From Oxalobacteraceae bacterium (GTDB lineage Bacteria; Pseudomonadota; Gammaproteobacteria; Burkholderiales; Burkholderiaceae_D), in NCBI GenBank assembly GCA_030698225.1, contig JAUYNR010000044.1, positions 1 to 52,697 of the forward strand: a stretch of 52,697 nt of DNA. The letters run 5' to 3'. Position 1 is the first letter of the stretch. The number at the start of each line of letters is the position of its first letter. The translations under genes were made by a program, and so were the position numbers. Below the pieces are notes generated by a model. That model did not search any database. It had not been told where the DNA came from and was given only the letters and a program-made list of their open reading frames with translations. This document shows positions 7,893 through 15,745 of this stretch, one piece after another.

Positions 7893-8060
7893 ATGAATAA
7901 ACCAACTCCCCCAATGGACGGCGAATGCTGCGAAAGCGCTTGCGATCCGTGCGTCTGGGACACCTATCATGCAGCGCTGCGGGCCTGGGAAGCGTCACGG
8001 ACGCCCTCTCCCCCAGCCCCTCTCCCGCAGCCGGGAGAGGGGAGCGAAGTGCGCCGCTAG
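7893..8060 (+). CDS. Small oxidoreductase-like domain protein
   Basis: This protein of about 55 residues contains PTPPMDGECCESACDPCVWD followed by TYHAALRAW. It matches the short Cys-rich oxidoreductase-like N-terminal module, whose function is unknown. The last 17 residues (SPPAPLPQPGEGSEVRR) are translated from a palindromic repeat, so the native C-terminus has been replaced or extended. An alternative start lies at 7884. Its TAG stop shares a CTAG tetranucleotide with the stop of the convergent UraD-AllC gene. Confidence 0.75.
   Translation: MNKPTPPMDGECCESACDPCVWDTYHAALRAWEASRTPSPPAPLPQPGEGSEVRR
8003..8052 (+). repeat. CCCTCTCCC-type palindromic repeat, copy 3
   Basis: GCCCTCTCCCCCAGCCCCTC is followed by TCCCGCAGCCGGGAGAGGGG and GAGCGAAGTG. 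It encodes the C-terminus of the small protein on the plus strand and touches the end of the convergent gene. Confidence 0.85.
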
Positions 8061-9805
8061 GCGTCTTTCGGGTTGAAGGCGCGCAAAAAATCCAGGAAGA
8101 TCTGCGCCGCAATCTCGGCATCGTCTGCGGTCATGGTTTCCAGCGGATTGTGGCTGATGCCGCCGTTGCCGCAACGGATGAACAGCATCGCCACATCGGT
8201 AATCTGCGCCAGTATCATCGCATCGTGACCGGCGCCGGATGGCAGCGCAAAGGCGGGAATGCCGGCTCTCTCGGTCGCTTGCGCCAATGCGCGCATTAGC
8301 GACGGCGCGCACGGCGCGGCCGCCGATATTCCGATTTTTTCCAGCGCAACATCGATGTTGCGGCGCGCGCAAATCGCATCGATTGCCTGCAGTACCTCGG
8401 CCGCCGCCGCGTCGCGGGTGGCGTCATCGGCGGCGCGGATATCCAGCGATAATTTGCAGCTGCCGGGGATCACGTTGACCGAACCGTGCGGCACCTGCAA
8501 CTGTCCGACCGTGCCGACCAGCGTCGGCGCCAGGCTGCAGCGCCGCTCGACCAACAGGATGATCTCGGCCGCCGCCGCCGCCGCGTCGCGGCGCATCGTC
8601 ATCGGCGTGGTGCCGGAATGGCCGGCCACGCCGGTCAGCGTGACTTGATAGCGCACCGAGCCGGCGATCGAGTTCACGACCCCGACCGGCAGATCGCGCC
8701 CGAGCAAGACCGGGCCCTGCTCGATATGAATTTCGACAAATCCCAACAGATCGACCGGATCGCGCGCAGTGGCGGCAATTTGCGCCGGATCATGGCCGGC
8801 TGCGATGAGCGCGTCGCGCATGGTCACGCCATCGGCGTCCGTCTGCTCCAGCAGCGCCGGATCGAACTGGCCGATCACCGCATTGCTGCCCAGGAAAGTG
8901 CTGTTGAAGCGCACGCCTTCCTCTTCCGCAAAGCCGATCACGTCGACGTGAAACGGCAGATTCTCGCCCCGTTCATGCAGCTGCTGCAGCACCGCGAGCG
9001 GCACCAGAATCCCGGCCCGGCCGTCGTACTTGCCGCCGTTCCTGACCGTGTCGTAATGCGAGCCGGTAATCAGCGTTTTGGCGTGCGGGTCGTCGCAGCG
9101 GTAGCGCCCGACCACGTTGCCGACCGCGTCGATTTTGGTCTGCAGGCCGGCATTCGTCATCCACTGGGCCAGCTGGGCGGCAGTGCGGCGGTGCGCGTCG
9201 GTCATGAACGCGCAGGTCAGCACGCCTTCCTCGTCGCTCCAGGCCGCCAGCGTATCGGCCCGGGCCAGGATGGTGTGGCCGAATTCCAGCCTGTGGCCGA
9301 GCAGATCGGTCAGCCGCAGTTCGGCGATGCGGCCGATCTGGCGCAGGCACTCGGCCAGCTCGTCGGCGCGCCGGTTGCGCAGCCGCCGCGTGAAAATGGC
9401 GATGATCTGCTGGCGCGACAGCCCGTAGCCGTCCGGCCCCTTGACCGCGACGATGAACGGGAAGCCGAACTTGGCCTGGTAATCGGCGTTCAGTTGCTGC
9501 AGCGCGGCCAATTCCGCCGGGCTGCAGTGCTGCAGGCCGGCCCCGGCTTGCTCGCTGTTTGATTGCGCAGTCAGCGCCGCCGTGCCGGCCAGTTCCGGGT
9601 GGGCCCGGATCAGGCACAGCTGCTCGGCTTCAGTCGCGCTGCTGACCGCATCCTGCAACGCCAGTTTTAGCGCCGCCAGCGTGGCAAAAGGCCGCTGCGC
9701 CGCCGCCCGCTGCGCCACCCACGGCGAATGCTCGTAGATGCCGTGCAGCAAGGCGACGAAAGTGGTGGCGTTGCAAGCGTTGAGTTGGGCCAGGGTAGTG
9801 GTCAT
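8057..9805 (-). CDS. OHCU decarboxylase - allantoate amidohydrolase fusion
   Basis: This 582-residue protein joins two ureide-pathway enzymes. Residues 1-168 are a UraD domain, with HPELAG at 69-74 (conserved catalytic region) and GFPFIVAVKG at 114-123; it decarboxylates OHCU to S-allantoin. Residues about 171-582 are an M20-family, AllC-type amidohydrolase with metal-binding motifs GSHYDTV (248-254), the DGRAG aspartate (261), EEEGVRF (294-300) and HIEQGP, plus GAGHDAM near the C-terminus; it converts allantoate toward ureidoglycolate. PuuE, the next gene upstream in transcription, performs the intervening allantoin ring opening. Other ureide-type M20 enzymes (beta-ureidopropionase, carbamoylase) share these motifs, so allantoate specificity rests on context. 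Confidence 0.92.
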   Translation of the reverse strand: MTTTLAQLNACNATTFVALLHGIYEHSPWVAQRAAAQRPFATLAALKLALQDAVSSATEAEQLCLIRAHPELAGTAALTAQSNSEQAGAGLQHCSPAELAALQQLNADYQAKFGFPFIVAVKGPDGYGLSRQQIIAIFTRRLRNRRADELAECLRQIGRIAELRLTDLLGHRLEFGHTILARADTLAAWSDEEGVLTCAFMTDAHRRTAAQLAQWMTNAGLQTKIDAVGNVVGRYRCDDPHAKTLITGSHYDTVRNGGKYDGRAGILVPLAVLQQLHERGENLPFHVDVIGFAEEEGVRFNSTFLGSNAVIGQFDPALLEQTDADGVTMRDALIAAGHDPAQIAATARDPVDLLGFVEIHIEQGPVLLGRDLPVGVVNSIAGSVRYQVTLTGVAGHSGTTPMTMRRDAAAAAAEIILLVERRCSLAPTLVGTVGQLQVPHGSVNVIPGSCKLSLDIRAADDATRDAAAAEVLQAIDAICARRNIDVALEKIGISAAAPCAPSLMRALAQATERAGIPAFALPSGAGHDAMILAQITDVAMLFIRCGNGGISHNPLETMTADDAEIAAQIFLDFLRAFNPKDA

Positions 9806-9815
9806 TTAATGCATC

Positions 9816-9928
9816 CATTTACTCTCCCGCCAGCGGGAGAGGGGGCTAAAGGCAACACGGTCCGCAATTTGTGGCTCGTTGCGCTCCCTTCTCCCGCTGG
9901 CGGGAGAAGGGCCGGGGATGAGGGCGCT
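9816..9928. repeat. CCCTCTCCC-type palindromic repeats, inverted pair (copies 4 and 5)
   Basis: Two cores face each other: ACTCTCCCGCCAGCGGGAGA at 9821-9840 on the plus strand, and CCCTTCTCCCGCTGGCGGGA at 9886-9905 belonging to a minus-strand copy (its CCCTCATCCCCGG leader is seen on the complement near 9927-9911). The flanks GTCCGCAATTTG and CTCGCAATTT are also related. The pair sits between puuE and the uraD-allC gene. Confidence 0.8.
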
Positions 9929-9951
9929 CGCAATTTCCCTACTCACAAACT

Positions 9952-10908
9952 CTATCCACAAAACGGATGCAGCGTGCGCCAGTGCCGTGCGATATCGATC
10001 CGGCGCGCGATCCAGACCTGCTCGTGCGACTGCGCGTAATCCAGGAAGCGCGCCAGCGCAGCGATCCGTCCCGGGCGTCCGATGATGCGGCAATGCAGTC
10101 CGATTGACAGCATCTTCGGCCGGTTCAGGCCATCCGGGTCGCCTTCCGCGTACAGCACGTCGAATGCATCCTTCAGGTAATCGAAAAATTGCGTGCCGGA
10201 ATTGAAGCCCTGCGCCGCCGCGAAGCGCATGTCGTTGCTGTCGAGCGTATACGGCACCACCAGATGCGCACGCACGGCCGGCTGGCCGGCGGCGTCCAGG
10301 ATCGGGACTTGCTGCCAGAACGGCAAATCGTCGCCGTAATAGTCGGAGTCGTAGACGAATCCGCCGTGTTCGACCACCAGCCTGCGGGTATTCGGCGAAT
10401 CGCGCCCGGTGTACCAGCCGGCCGGCGCGGCGCCGGTCAGTTCGGTGATGATCTCTACCGCCTCGCGCATGTGGGCGCGTTCGGTCGCCTCGTCAATGGT
10501 TTGATAGCTGATCCAGCGCAAGCCGTGGCAGGCGATTTCGTGGCCCAGCGACTGGAACGCGGCGACCGCCTCCGGATTGCGCTGCAAGGCCATCGCCACG
10601 CCGAACACCGTCAGCGGCAGCTTGCGGTCTTCGAACAGGCGCAACACCCGCCACAGACCGGCGCGCGAACCGTATTCGTACAGCGATTCCATGCTCATGT
10701 GGCGCATCGGGAACGCCTGCGCGCCGATGATCTCGGACAGGAAGGTTTCGGAAGCCGGGTCGCCGTGCAGCACGCAGTTTTCCGCGCCTTCTTCGTAATT
10801 CAGCACGAACTGCAGCGCCAGCCGCGCAGCGCCCGGCCATTGCGCGTGCGGCGGATTGCGGCCATAACCGGTCAGGTCGCGCGGGTAATTTGTATCAGTG
10901 CCGCTCAT
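9952..10908 (-). CDS. puuE: Allantoinase PuuE (polysaccharide-deacetylase-like)
   Basis: This 318-residue protein of the NodB-like deacetylase fold matches PuuE allantoinase: YPRDLTGYGRNPPHAQWPG at the start, then VLNYEEGAE, EYGSRAGLWR, GHEIACHGLRWI, and GWYTGRDSPNTRRL. PuuE hydrolyses allantoin to allantoate without the metal requirement of AllB. The start at 10908 (MSGTDTNYPRD) was chosen because it matches the family; it overlaps the stop of the AAA ATPase gene in an ATGA. The next gene downstream acts before (UraD) and after (AllC) this step. Confidence 0.93.
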   Translation of the reverse strand: MSGTDTNYPRDLTGYGRNPPHAQWPGAARLALQFVLNYEEGAENCVLHGDPASETFLSEIIGAQAFPMRHMSMESLYEYGSRAGLWRVLRLFEDRKLPLTVFGVAMALQRNPEAVAAFQSLGHEIACHGLRWISYQTIDEATERAHMREAVEIITELTGAAPAGWYTGRDSPNTRRLVVEHGGFVYDSDYYGDDLPFWQQVPILDAAGQPAVRAHLVVPYTLDSNDMRFAAAQGFNSGTQFFDYLKDAFDVLYAEGDPDGLNRPKMLSIGLHCRIIGRPGRIAALARFLDYAQSHEQVWIARRIDIARHWRTLHPFCG

Positions 10909-12050
10909 GATGCGTTTGCTGCCAGCCTGTTTTGGTACCACAACACCATGCTTTCATCCTCCAGTGCGTAGTCCCCATATGCCGCTTGCCAAACCAGGTT
11001 TTTCTGACGCAATGCGTTCAGCGCGCCCTGCACATCGGGCACCGTCACTTCTTGTCCTGCCAGGGCCGTGTAGGCTTTTAGAGAGGCTTCGGTGAACGGA
11101 GAGTATTGCGCTCCTTGCTGCAGCATTCTCTCCAGCACTGCACGCTGGATCGCGGTCAACGCGGCGAATTCACTCTCCATCGCACCCCAGATGCGCTCCC
11201 GAAATGCTGCTGCTCCCGCTTTCAGCTGTTCGGCCAAGGTTCTGGCTCCGCCATCCAGCGCCAAATCGGCAATGATGTTGCGCAGCATCTCCGGACGATG
11301 GCCCACCAGCTTGAACGCCGCAAAAACGTCTTCTTTGGTGAACTGGTTATCCGGTGCAAGCTTGGTGTTGATGAAATCGGTGAAGTTGTCCGAAAAACGC
11401 CTGTCCAGCAGCGGAAACTTGGTGATGCGGCAGCCGTAGAACGGCTGGTCTTTTTTCAAGACAAGGCGCGACAATTTGTCTTGATTCGACCCGGTAAACA
11501 CAAGGAACAATCTGTGTGCATCGGCTCCCTGGTTCATTCTGTCACGCGCCGCTTTCAATGCAAACATGGCGTCCATACCTGCCGGCGTGGAGATCGCATG
11601 TTGCGCCTCATCGATGACCACAACCACAGGCGTGTCGGCCGCCACCACCAGTGCCTCCAGAGCGTCTGCCAGAGTGACGTTCTCCGGTAGCGACAGCGAT
11701 GATAAATTCAGGCTCAGCGCCCCGAACACGTTCACTTTCTCCAGCCCTGCGGACTTGGCCAATTTGGTGATGATGCCGGCGAATTTCGCCAGTGTATTTT
11801 TAACTTCGTTGGCGATCAAGACTGCCGGGTCGGTTGCCTTGTTGCTCCAAAGATCCACGTAGACGGTAGTCCAGCCCCGGTGCTCAAGGACTGGCAACAG
11901 GTCTTCCCGTAAAAACGTACTTTTGCCGGTCCGGCGCGGCGCCGCCAGAAACAGGCCGGAACGCGCATCCAGGATGCCCGTGCCCTGCAAGGCCTCGCAA
12001 TACCCGTTGGCAAGTTCAGGCCGCTGAAATTTGAACGGCTGTGCAGACAT
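10905..12050 (-). CDS. AAA-type ATPase with C-terminal winged-helix-like region
   Basis: This 381-residue protein has Walker A APRRTGKST at 37-45 and Walker B VVVVIDEAQ at 142-150. The mid region (KLVGHRPEMLRNIIADLAL) and the C-terminal part (QRAVLERMLQQG, VPDVQGALNALRQKNLVW, YALEDESMVLWY) resemble the lid and winged-helix of ORC/STAND-like archaeal-type ATPases found sporadically in bacteria. The role is unknown. Its stop overlaps the puuE start by 4 nt, although no purine link is known. The promoter carries two 12-bp direct repeats, suggesting its own regulation. The patchy family distribution suggests acquisition, with puuE left downstream. Confidence 0.85.
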   Translation of the reverse strand: MSAQPFKFQRPELANGYCEALQGTGILDARSGLFLAAPRRTGKSTFLREDLLPVLEHRGWTTVYVDLWSNKATDPAVLIANEVKNTLAKFAGIITKLAKSAGLEKVNVFGALSLNLSSLSLPENVTLADALEALVVAADTPVVVVIDEAQHAISTPAGMDAMFALKAARDRMNQGADAHRLFLVFTGSNQDKLSRLVLKKDQPFYGCRITKFPLLDRRFSDNFTDFINTKLAPDNQFTKEDVFAAFKLVGHRPEMLRNIIADLALDGGARTLAEQLKAGAAAFRERIWGAMESEFAALTAIQRAVLERMLQQGAQYSPFTEASLKAYTALAGQEVTVPDVQGALNALRQKNLVWQAAYGDYALEDESMVLWYQNRLAANAS

Positions 12051-12068
12051 AAATATTCCCTTTATATA

Positions 12069-12130
12069 TGATTATTTTTTCAATCATAAGTTATAAAGAA
12101 AAAAATAACCAATCATAAGTTGATTATTTT
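12069..12130 (-). promoter_or_regulatory. Promoter of the ATPase gene with paired 12-bp operator-like repeats
   Basis: CAATCATAAGTT occurs at 12081-12092 and 12110-12121, 29 bp apart, flanked by TGATTATTTT at 12069-12078 and 12121-12130. On the minus strand one repeat contains TATGAT (possible -10) and the end of the other begins TTGGTT (possible -35, 18-nt spacer). Repeats overlapping both promoter boxes suggest a regulator binding site; this is inference. Confidence 0.5.
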
Positions 12131-12216
12131 GCAACTCCGAACGACTAAACTCCCGAGCCTCGTAGGATGGTTGCTGTATCGAGCAGTGTATCCCGCAGCG
12201 ATGGCTGCGGTATATG

Positions 12217-12454
12217 ATCCTAGATTCCTCAGTTGACCGCTTGTTGACTTCGGCAAATTCATGAATTCATTGGAATTTTTTATGATTAAACAGTTCACCA
12301 TTTGGGTGAGGACGCTACAGGCGCGATTGCACGTTTTTCCGGCTCCCTGGCTTCGTTGCTCCTCCTAGCAACATGAAGGTTGCGTCGTCGTCGCGCCTAG
12401 CCAGAAAGCCGGAAAAACGCACACTCACACCTGTCCAACTGAGGAATCTAGGAT
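12217..12454. mobile_element. MITE-like element with nested inverted repeats
   Basis: A perfect 19-bp inverted repeat flanks about 200 bp: ATCCTAGATTCCTCAGTTG at 12217-12235 and its complement at 12436-12454. Inside, a second imperfect inverted repeat pairs CGTTTTTCCGGCTCCCTGGC (from about 12331) with AGCCAGAAAGCCGGAAAAAC (12399-12418). No coding capacity is present. Terminal inverted repeats, short length and lack of genes fit a non-autonomous transposable element. No target duplication was established. Confidence 0.5.
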
Positions 12455-12626
12455 TATTCAGCAAAGTCGGGCGGGGGCAAGCCGCGCCGAATCGGAGCAC
12501 TGCATTGCCGGGAGTGCGTGCGGGCCGTACTCGTCCCGCCGCCGGCAGCAGCAGGTACAAGCAACCCGGGCGCATGGTGCGTCGGGGCTATCTCAGTTAA
12601 ATTTGTTTTATTTAAATCTATTTTAT

Positions 12627-12655
12627 TTGCTTCTTTTAAAAGATGTATTTATAAT
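12627..12655 (+). promoter_or_regulatory. Candidate sigma70 promoter of the hemerythrin gene
   Basis: TTGCTT at 12627-12632 and TATAAT at 12650-12655 are spaced exactly 17 nt apart in an AT-rich stretch, 126 bp upstream of the start codon. Confidence 0.55.
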
Positions 12656-12780
12656 GAATCTTCAAGTTCTTGGCTTGCAACGGGATTCTGATTCACCGCC
12701 AACACTCGGACTTTCACGGGTTCAATCGCATCTTCATCCGGATCGGATCCTTTGAATGATACTTTTTAAAAGGAGCTTCT

Positions 12781-13191
12781 ATGAACATCGACAAATTTAA
12801 GCAGCAACACATTGAAATCAACGGGTGCGTCACGGCACTGAGGAAATTTGCCAAGGAGGGGATCAGCGAGAATGCAGCGGAAATATCCGATCTCATTATT
12901 TCGATGAGTTCGATCATCAAACTGCATCTTTCCGTGGAAGACAAAATACTGTATCCGGCACTGCAAAGCGGGAGCAATTCCGTGCTGGCAAAAATGGGAA
13001 AGAAATTTCAAGATGAAATGGGCGCGATTGCCTTGGCCTATATGGATTTTGCCAGACAGTGGAACACGTCAGCCAAGGTCTTTGATGATCCCGAGGGATT
13101 CAGGTCGGAAGCCAACAAGGTGCTCAAAATATTGCATGAGCGGATGCAGAAGGAAAATACCGATTTCTATCCAGCGATAGAAGCACTCTGA
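12781..13191 (+). CDS. Hemerythrin-like HHE domain protein
   Basis: This 136-residue all-helical protein belongs to the HHE cation-binding family: H10, then HLSVED (H49, E53) and a C-terminal HERMQKENTDFYP segment supply the expected diiron ligands. Such small hemerythrins bind oxygen or sense/repair oxidative or nitrosative damage. The exact role here is not shown. The ribosome site AAAAGGAGC precedes the ATG. It appears to be a single-gene unit with a good sigma70 promoter. Confidence 0.88.
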   Translation: MNIDKFKQQHIEINGCVTALRKFAKEGISENAAEISDLIISMSSIIKLHLSVEDKILYPALQSGSNSVLAKMGKKFQDEMGAIALAYMDFARQWNTSAKVFDDPEGFRSEANKVLKILHERMQKENTDFYPAIEAL

Positions 13192-13408
13192 AGCGACGTA
13201 TGCCTTCTGATCAAAGTCGTATTAATTTATTAGCCCGCAGAGCCTGCAGTTGGACATGGGCTTGCCGGGTTGCCGCACTGTCGACTTCAGTTCCCGCCAT
13301 AAATCTTTCGACGTGCAATCGCGTCAGGACAGGAGTCAGGTGACCTTGCGATGGCGCATATCTCCATCCAGCATCGGAGATGAATGTCAATCCGCTAGAA
13401 AGGGGTGT

Positions 13409-13801
13409 ATGGACAAATGCATAGCTGAAAAAATCGATGTTGCCCGCATCATCATCGAACGCGTTGGCACTTTTACCGCCAAGGCGGCCGTCACTTCGAT
13501 GGCTGCTGCAAACCACGTGCTGCGAAAATGGTCGCATACCGTTCTTAATGAAGGCCACGACACGTGTGATTTTCTGATTGTGTTTGAAGATGGAAAAACC
13601 TTCAATGGTCAATACGACTTACTTCCTTATAACGAGAATTTCAGAAATCTGTCTCAGCATATCCGAACAAGCCTGCAGTATGTGATCGGCAACCGTAAGC
13701 CGAAAGGGCTGCCGAAGTTCCGGTATCAGGAATTGGTCTGTTCATTCGATAATGCCGAAGTTGAACAGGCAAAGGATGTCTTGAAGCATTACGAAATTTG
13801 A
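13409..13801 (+). CDS. Hypothetical protein
   Basis: I do not recognise this 130-residue protein. It starts MDKCIAEKIDVARIIIERVG with an AGAAAGGGG ribosome site 5 nt upstream. It contains CDFLIVFEDGKTFNGQYDLL, which looks like a beta-rich core, and has no signal or membrane segment. It lies 217 bp after the hemerythrin gene. A longer frame from 13250 exists, but its extra residues look non-coding. The family may be part of the mobile gene pool, but that is a guess. Confidence 0.7.
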   Translation: MDKCIAEKIDVARIIIERVGTFTAKAAVTSMAAANHVLRKWSHTVLNEGHDTCDFLIVFEDGKTFNGQYDLLPYNENFRNLSQHIRTSLQYVIGNRKPKGLPKFRYQELVCSFDNAEVEQAKDVLKHYEI

Positions 13802-13938
13802 GCCGGCTGTTCCTGATGCAATCGCTCGCCAATAATTCACTCGACACCGGTTAATGCGACCAGCCGCCGGCGCCAGGCGCAACCTTGACGCGGCCAGTTG
13901 CGTTGTGATGCGGATTCAGCCGGTGCATTTCAGGGTTT

Positions 13939-14538
13939 TCATGCTGGAACTTGCAATTCCTCGACTTCCTTGAGGGCCGCCTTGATGATGTCAATCGAGT
14001 GGCGCGACTGGGTCACTTCATGATGGTTCGATTCGACTTCGATGAACTTCACGCCGCGACGGTTGCGCATGCTGTCGACGGTCACGACCCCATCGTTGGC
14101 AGGCGCCATCAGGTGACTGTGTCCCTTGGTGGTGACGATTGCGGTCCAGTTGTGGAGCGCATGCAGGTCGATGTTGCGTCCCTGCATGACCGGACTGGCG
14201 ACCGGGTGAATGTCTTTATAGATCTGCTGCGGGGAAATGAAATTGAGCGCAATCGCAGCCTCGGAGCCACCGTACGGGGTGGCCATGGTGACCGCGCCGG
14301 CCACTTGATCGCCCAGCTTGTCGGCCAGATGCAGCGCATACAGCCCGCCTAGGCTATGCGCGACGAAGAACACATCGCTTGCGTCTTTAAGCTGCTCAAG
14401 CATCGCCGCGAGATTGGCGGCAAAGCCGTTCGTGCTGTCGTATTCCAGGCAGATTTCATCGTGCCCATTGATTTCCGAACGGATGAAATTGAATGAATCG
14501 CTGCTCGCGCCGTGGCCGTGTATATAGACTAGTTTCAT
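13939..14538 (-). CDS. Alpha/beta hydrolase (lipase/esterase-like)
   Basis: This 199-residue alpha/beta-hydrolase fold protein has MKLVYIHGHGASSDSF at the N-terminus (oxyanion-hole loop), the nucleophile elbow AHSLGG at about residues 80-85, a plausible acid in the APANDGVVTVDS region, and a catalytic His in VESNHHEV. The small size and PYGG segment after the elbow recall PGAP1-like/short lipases. Substrate unknown. It lacks a signal peptide, so it is cytoplasmic. Confidence 0.85.
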   Translation of the reverse strand: MKLVYIHGHGASSDSFNFIRSEINGHDEICLEYDSTNGFAANLAAMLEQLKDASDVFFVAHSLGGLYALHLADKLGDQVAGAVTMATPYGGSEAAIALNFISPQQIYKDIHPVASPVMQGRNIDLHALHNWTAIVTTKGHSHLMAPANDGVVTVDSMRNRRGVKFIEVESNHHEVTQSRHSIDIIKAALKEVEELQVPA

Positions 14539-14678
14539 GCTGTGACGCCTTTCACTTTGATTGCTGGTGCTGGTTGATGCACCGTGTACTTCGTCCGATG
14601 CAGCATGATCGTGTCGATTGCTGCATCGCCGTCGCCGTCGGGTCGACTTGGCGATCGGTTTTGTTTCATTAAAATGCG

Positions 14679-14751
14679 GGAGTATGGGTTAAAACAGATG
14701 TATTTGCGCATGTATTAATTACTAACTTTAAAATACATGGCATTGTATATT
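14679..14751 (+). repeat. 73-bp AT-rich element, copy 3
   Basis: It begins GGAGTAT, with TTTGCGCA at the fixed position, then AAAATACAT and GTATATT. The end part AATACATGGCATTGTATATT is an obvious inverted repeat. It lies upstream of the neighbouring minus-strand alpha/beta hydrolase gene but is oriented away from it. Confidence 0.75.
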
Positions 14752-14783
14752 GGGCCGCAAGTGGTGCGCTTGAGGCCTTCCGG

Positions 14784-14833
14784 CACTACGATGAAACAAT
14801 GCGCCGCGCACGGCGCATTGTTTCATCGTAGTG
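14784..14833. repeat. Perfect 23-bp-arm palindrome
   Basis: CACTACGATGAAACAATGCG at 14784-14803 continues to 14806 and is perfectly mirrored by 14811-14833, with a 4-nt loop (CGCA). It is 25 nt beyond the stop of the minus-strand exported-protein gene. It is very stable but has no T-run, so it may act as a 3' stabiliser or terminator. Confidence 0.8.
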
Positions 14834-14857
14834 CGATGTGTCGCACCTTCAATGCGC

Positions 14858-15292
14858 TCAGTTTGGGTTTTTCGCCTTGAGTTTGGCACTGGCGTCCAAA
14901 TCAACCTTTGACTGGGACGATGTTTTTGCCTGCCCGTGCGCATCCGCCCGTGCTGCGGCTGCCGTATCCCGCCCGGTGCCGACCGCTGACTTGCCGGAGG
15001 ATTCCAGCGCCTGCGTCAGGCCGCCCGCGGAAGCGCCGGCAGCGCCTTGCGCGTCGACCGCTGTCTGGCTGCGGTTATCGATGCCTGCGTTCGAATTGCT
15101 GCTACCTGCTTGCGTGTTCACGCCGGCGCCCACGTTGGTTTGGCTGCCGGTTTGCAGGTTTGCCGCGACCGGTGCGCTACCGACGCCGACTTGTGCATTT
15201 GTCGCAATGCCCAAGCCTTGCGCCAGCGCTATGGAGGATACCGATGCAGCCAATACAAAAGACAATGTGCGAATGGTTTTTTTGATAGTCAT
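14858..15292 (-). CDS. Small exported low-complexity protein
   Basis: This protein of 144 residues begins MTIKKTIRTLSFVLAASVSS, followed by IALAQG, a clear Sec signal peptide. The mature part is rich in Ala, Gly, Ser, Asn and Gln (NLQTGSQTNVGAGVN), without cysteines, and becomes charged at the end. I do not recognise a family; it looks like a periplasmic or surface protein of disordered type. The start at 15292 has a CAGGAG ribosome site; an upstream Met at 15322 would spoil the signal peptide. Confidence 0.75.
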   Translation of the reverse strand: MTIKKTIRTLSFVLAASVSSIALAQGLGIATNAQVGVGSAPVAANLQTGSQTNVGAGVNTQAGSSNSNAGIDNRSQTAVDAQGAAGASAGGLTQALESSGKSAVGTGRDTAAAARADAHGQAKTSSQSKVDLDASAKLKAKNPN

Positions 15293-15745
15293 GCAAACTC
15301 CTGAAGTGGAAAAACGCATCATGGATGCAGGAATTTCGATGCGGATGTGCGCGACTAGTTCGCCGACTGCCTTTGCAGGGACCTGAAATCATTCCGGATG
15401 TTTTTCTATCTTGTTGAATTTAAATGAATTTATTGAAGTGTAAGGTTGTGTAACGCCGGCCTCGCTTAGTTCGCGGTCAGCACTGACGAGCATGCGTTGG
15501 CACTCCAAAACTTGTCCGGGATCAGCGCGTGAACCTGCAGTATTCCAATTAAATGTGTTTTTTGGGAAATATTTTTGCAAATAGTTGGCAAAGTTGTATA
15601 TATTCGCTGGCAGTTTGTCGGACGTGTGTCACGAACCAGGAATGCACCGCGCATTGTGCGGCCGGTTTTTTCTCGACAGAGCCGAGTCGGCTGCAGCTTG
15701 CAGTCTGGTCAATCAGGAATTACGCAGCGCAAGACGGGACACCTT
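15293..15745. other. Divergent intergenic region
   Basis: About 450 bp separate the divergent exported-protein and GGDEF genes. I see a candidate promoter for the GGDEF gene (15575-15604) and AT-rich tracts near 15410-15450, but no other structured feature or credible gene. Confidence 0.5.
15575..15604 (+). promoter_or_regulatory. Candidate promoter of the GGDEF gene
   Basis: TTGCAA (15575-15580) and TATATT (15599-15604) are separated by 18 nt, giving a leader of about 135 nt before the start codon. Confidence 0.4.

Larger units (their letters stand above)
12051..12780. other. Gene-free 730-bp interval
   Basis: No credible gene is seen. The interval holds the ATPase promoter repeats, a possible REP remnant near 12172 (GTAGGATGG, with a weak stem TATCCCGCAGC/GCTGCGGTATA), the nested inverted-repeat element at 12217-12454 and the hemerythrin promoter. 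Confidence 0.6.
14539..14857. other. Intergenic interval with repeat and palindrome
   Basis: Besides the AT-rich element and the 50-bp palindrome listed separately, I see nothing gene-like between the two minus-strand genes. Confidence 0.6.
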
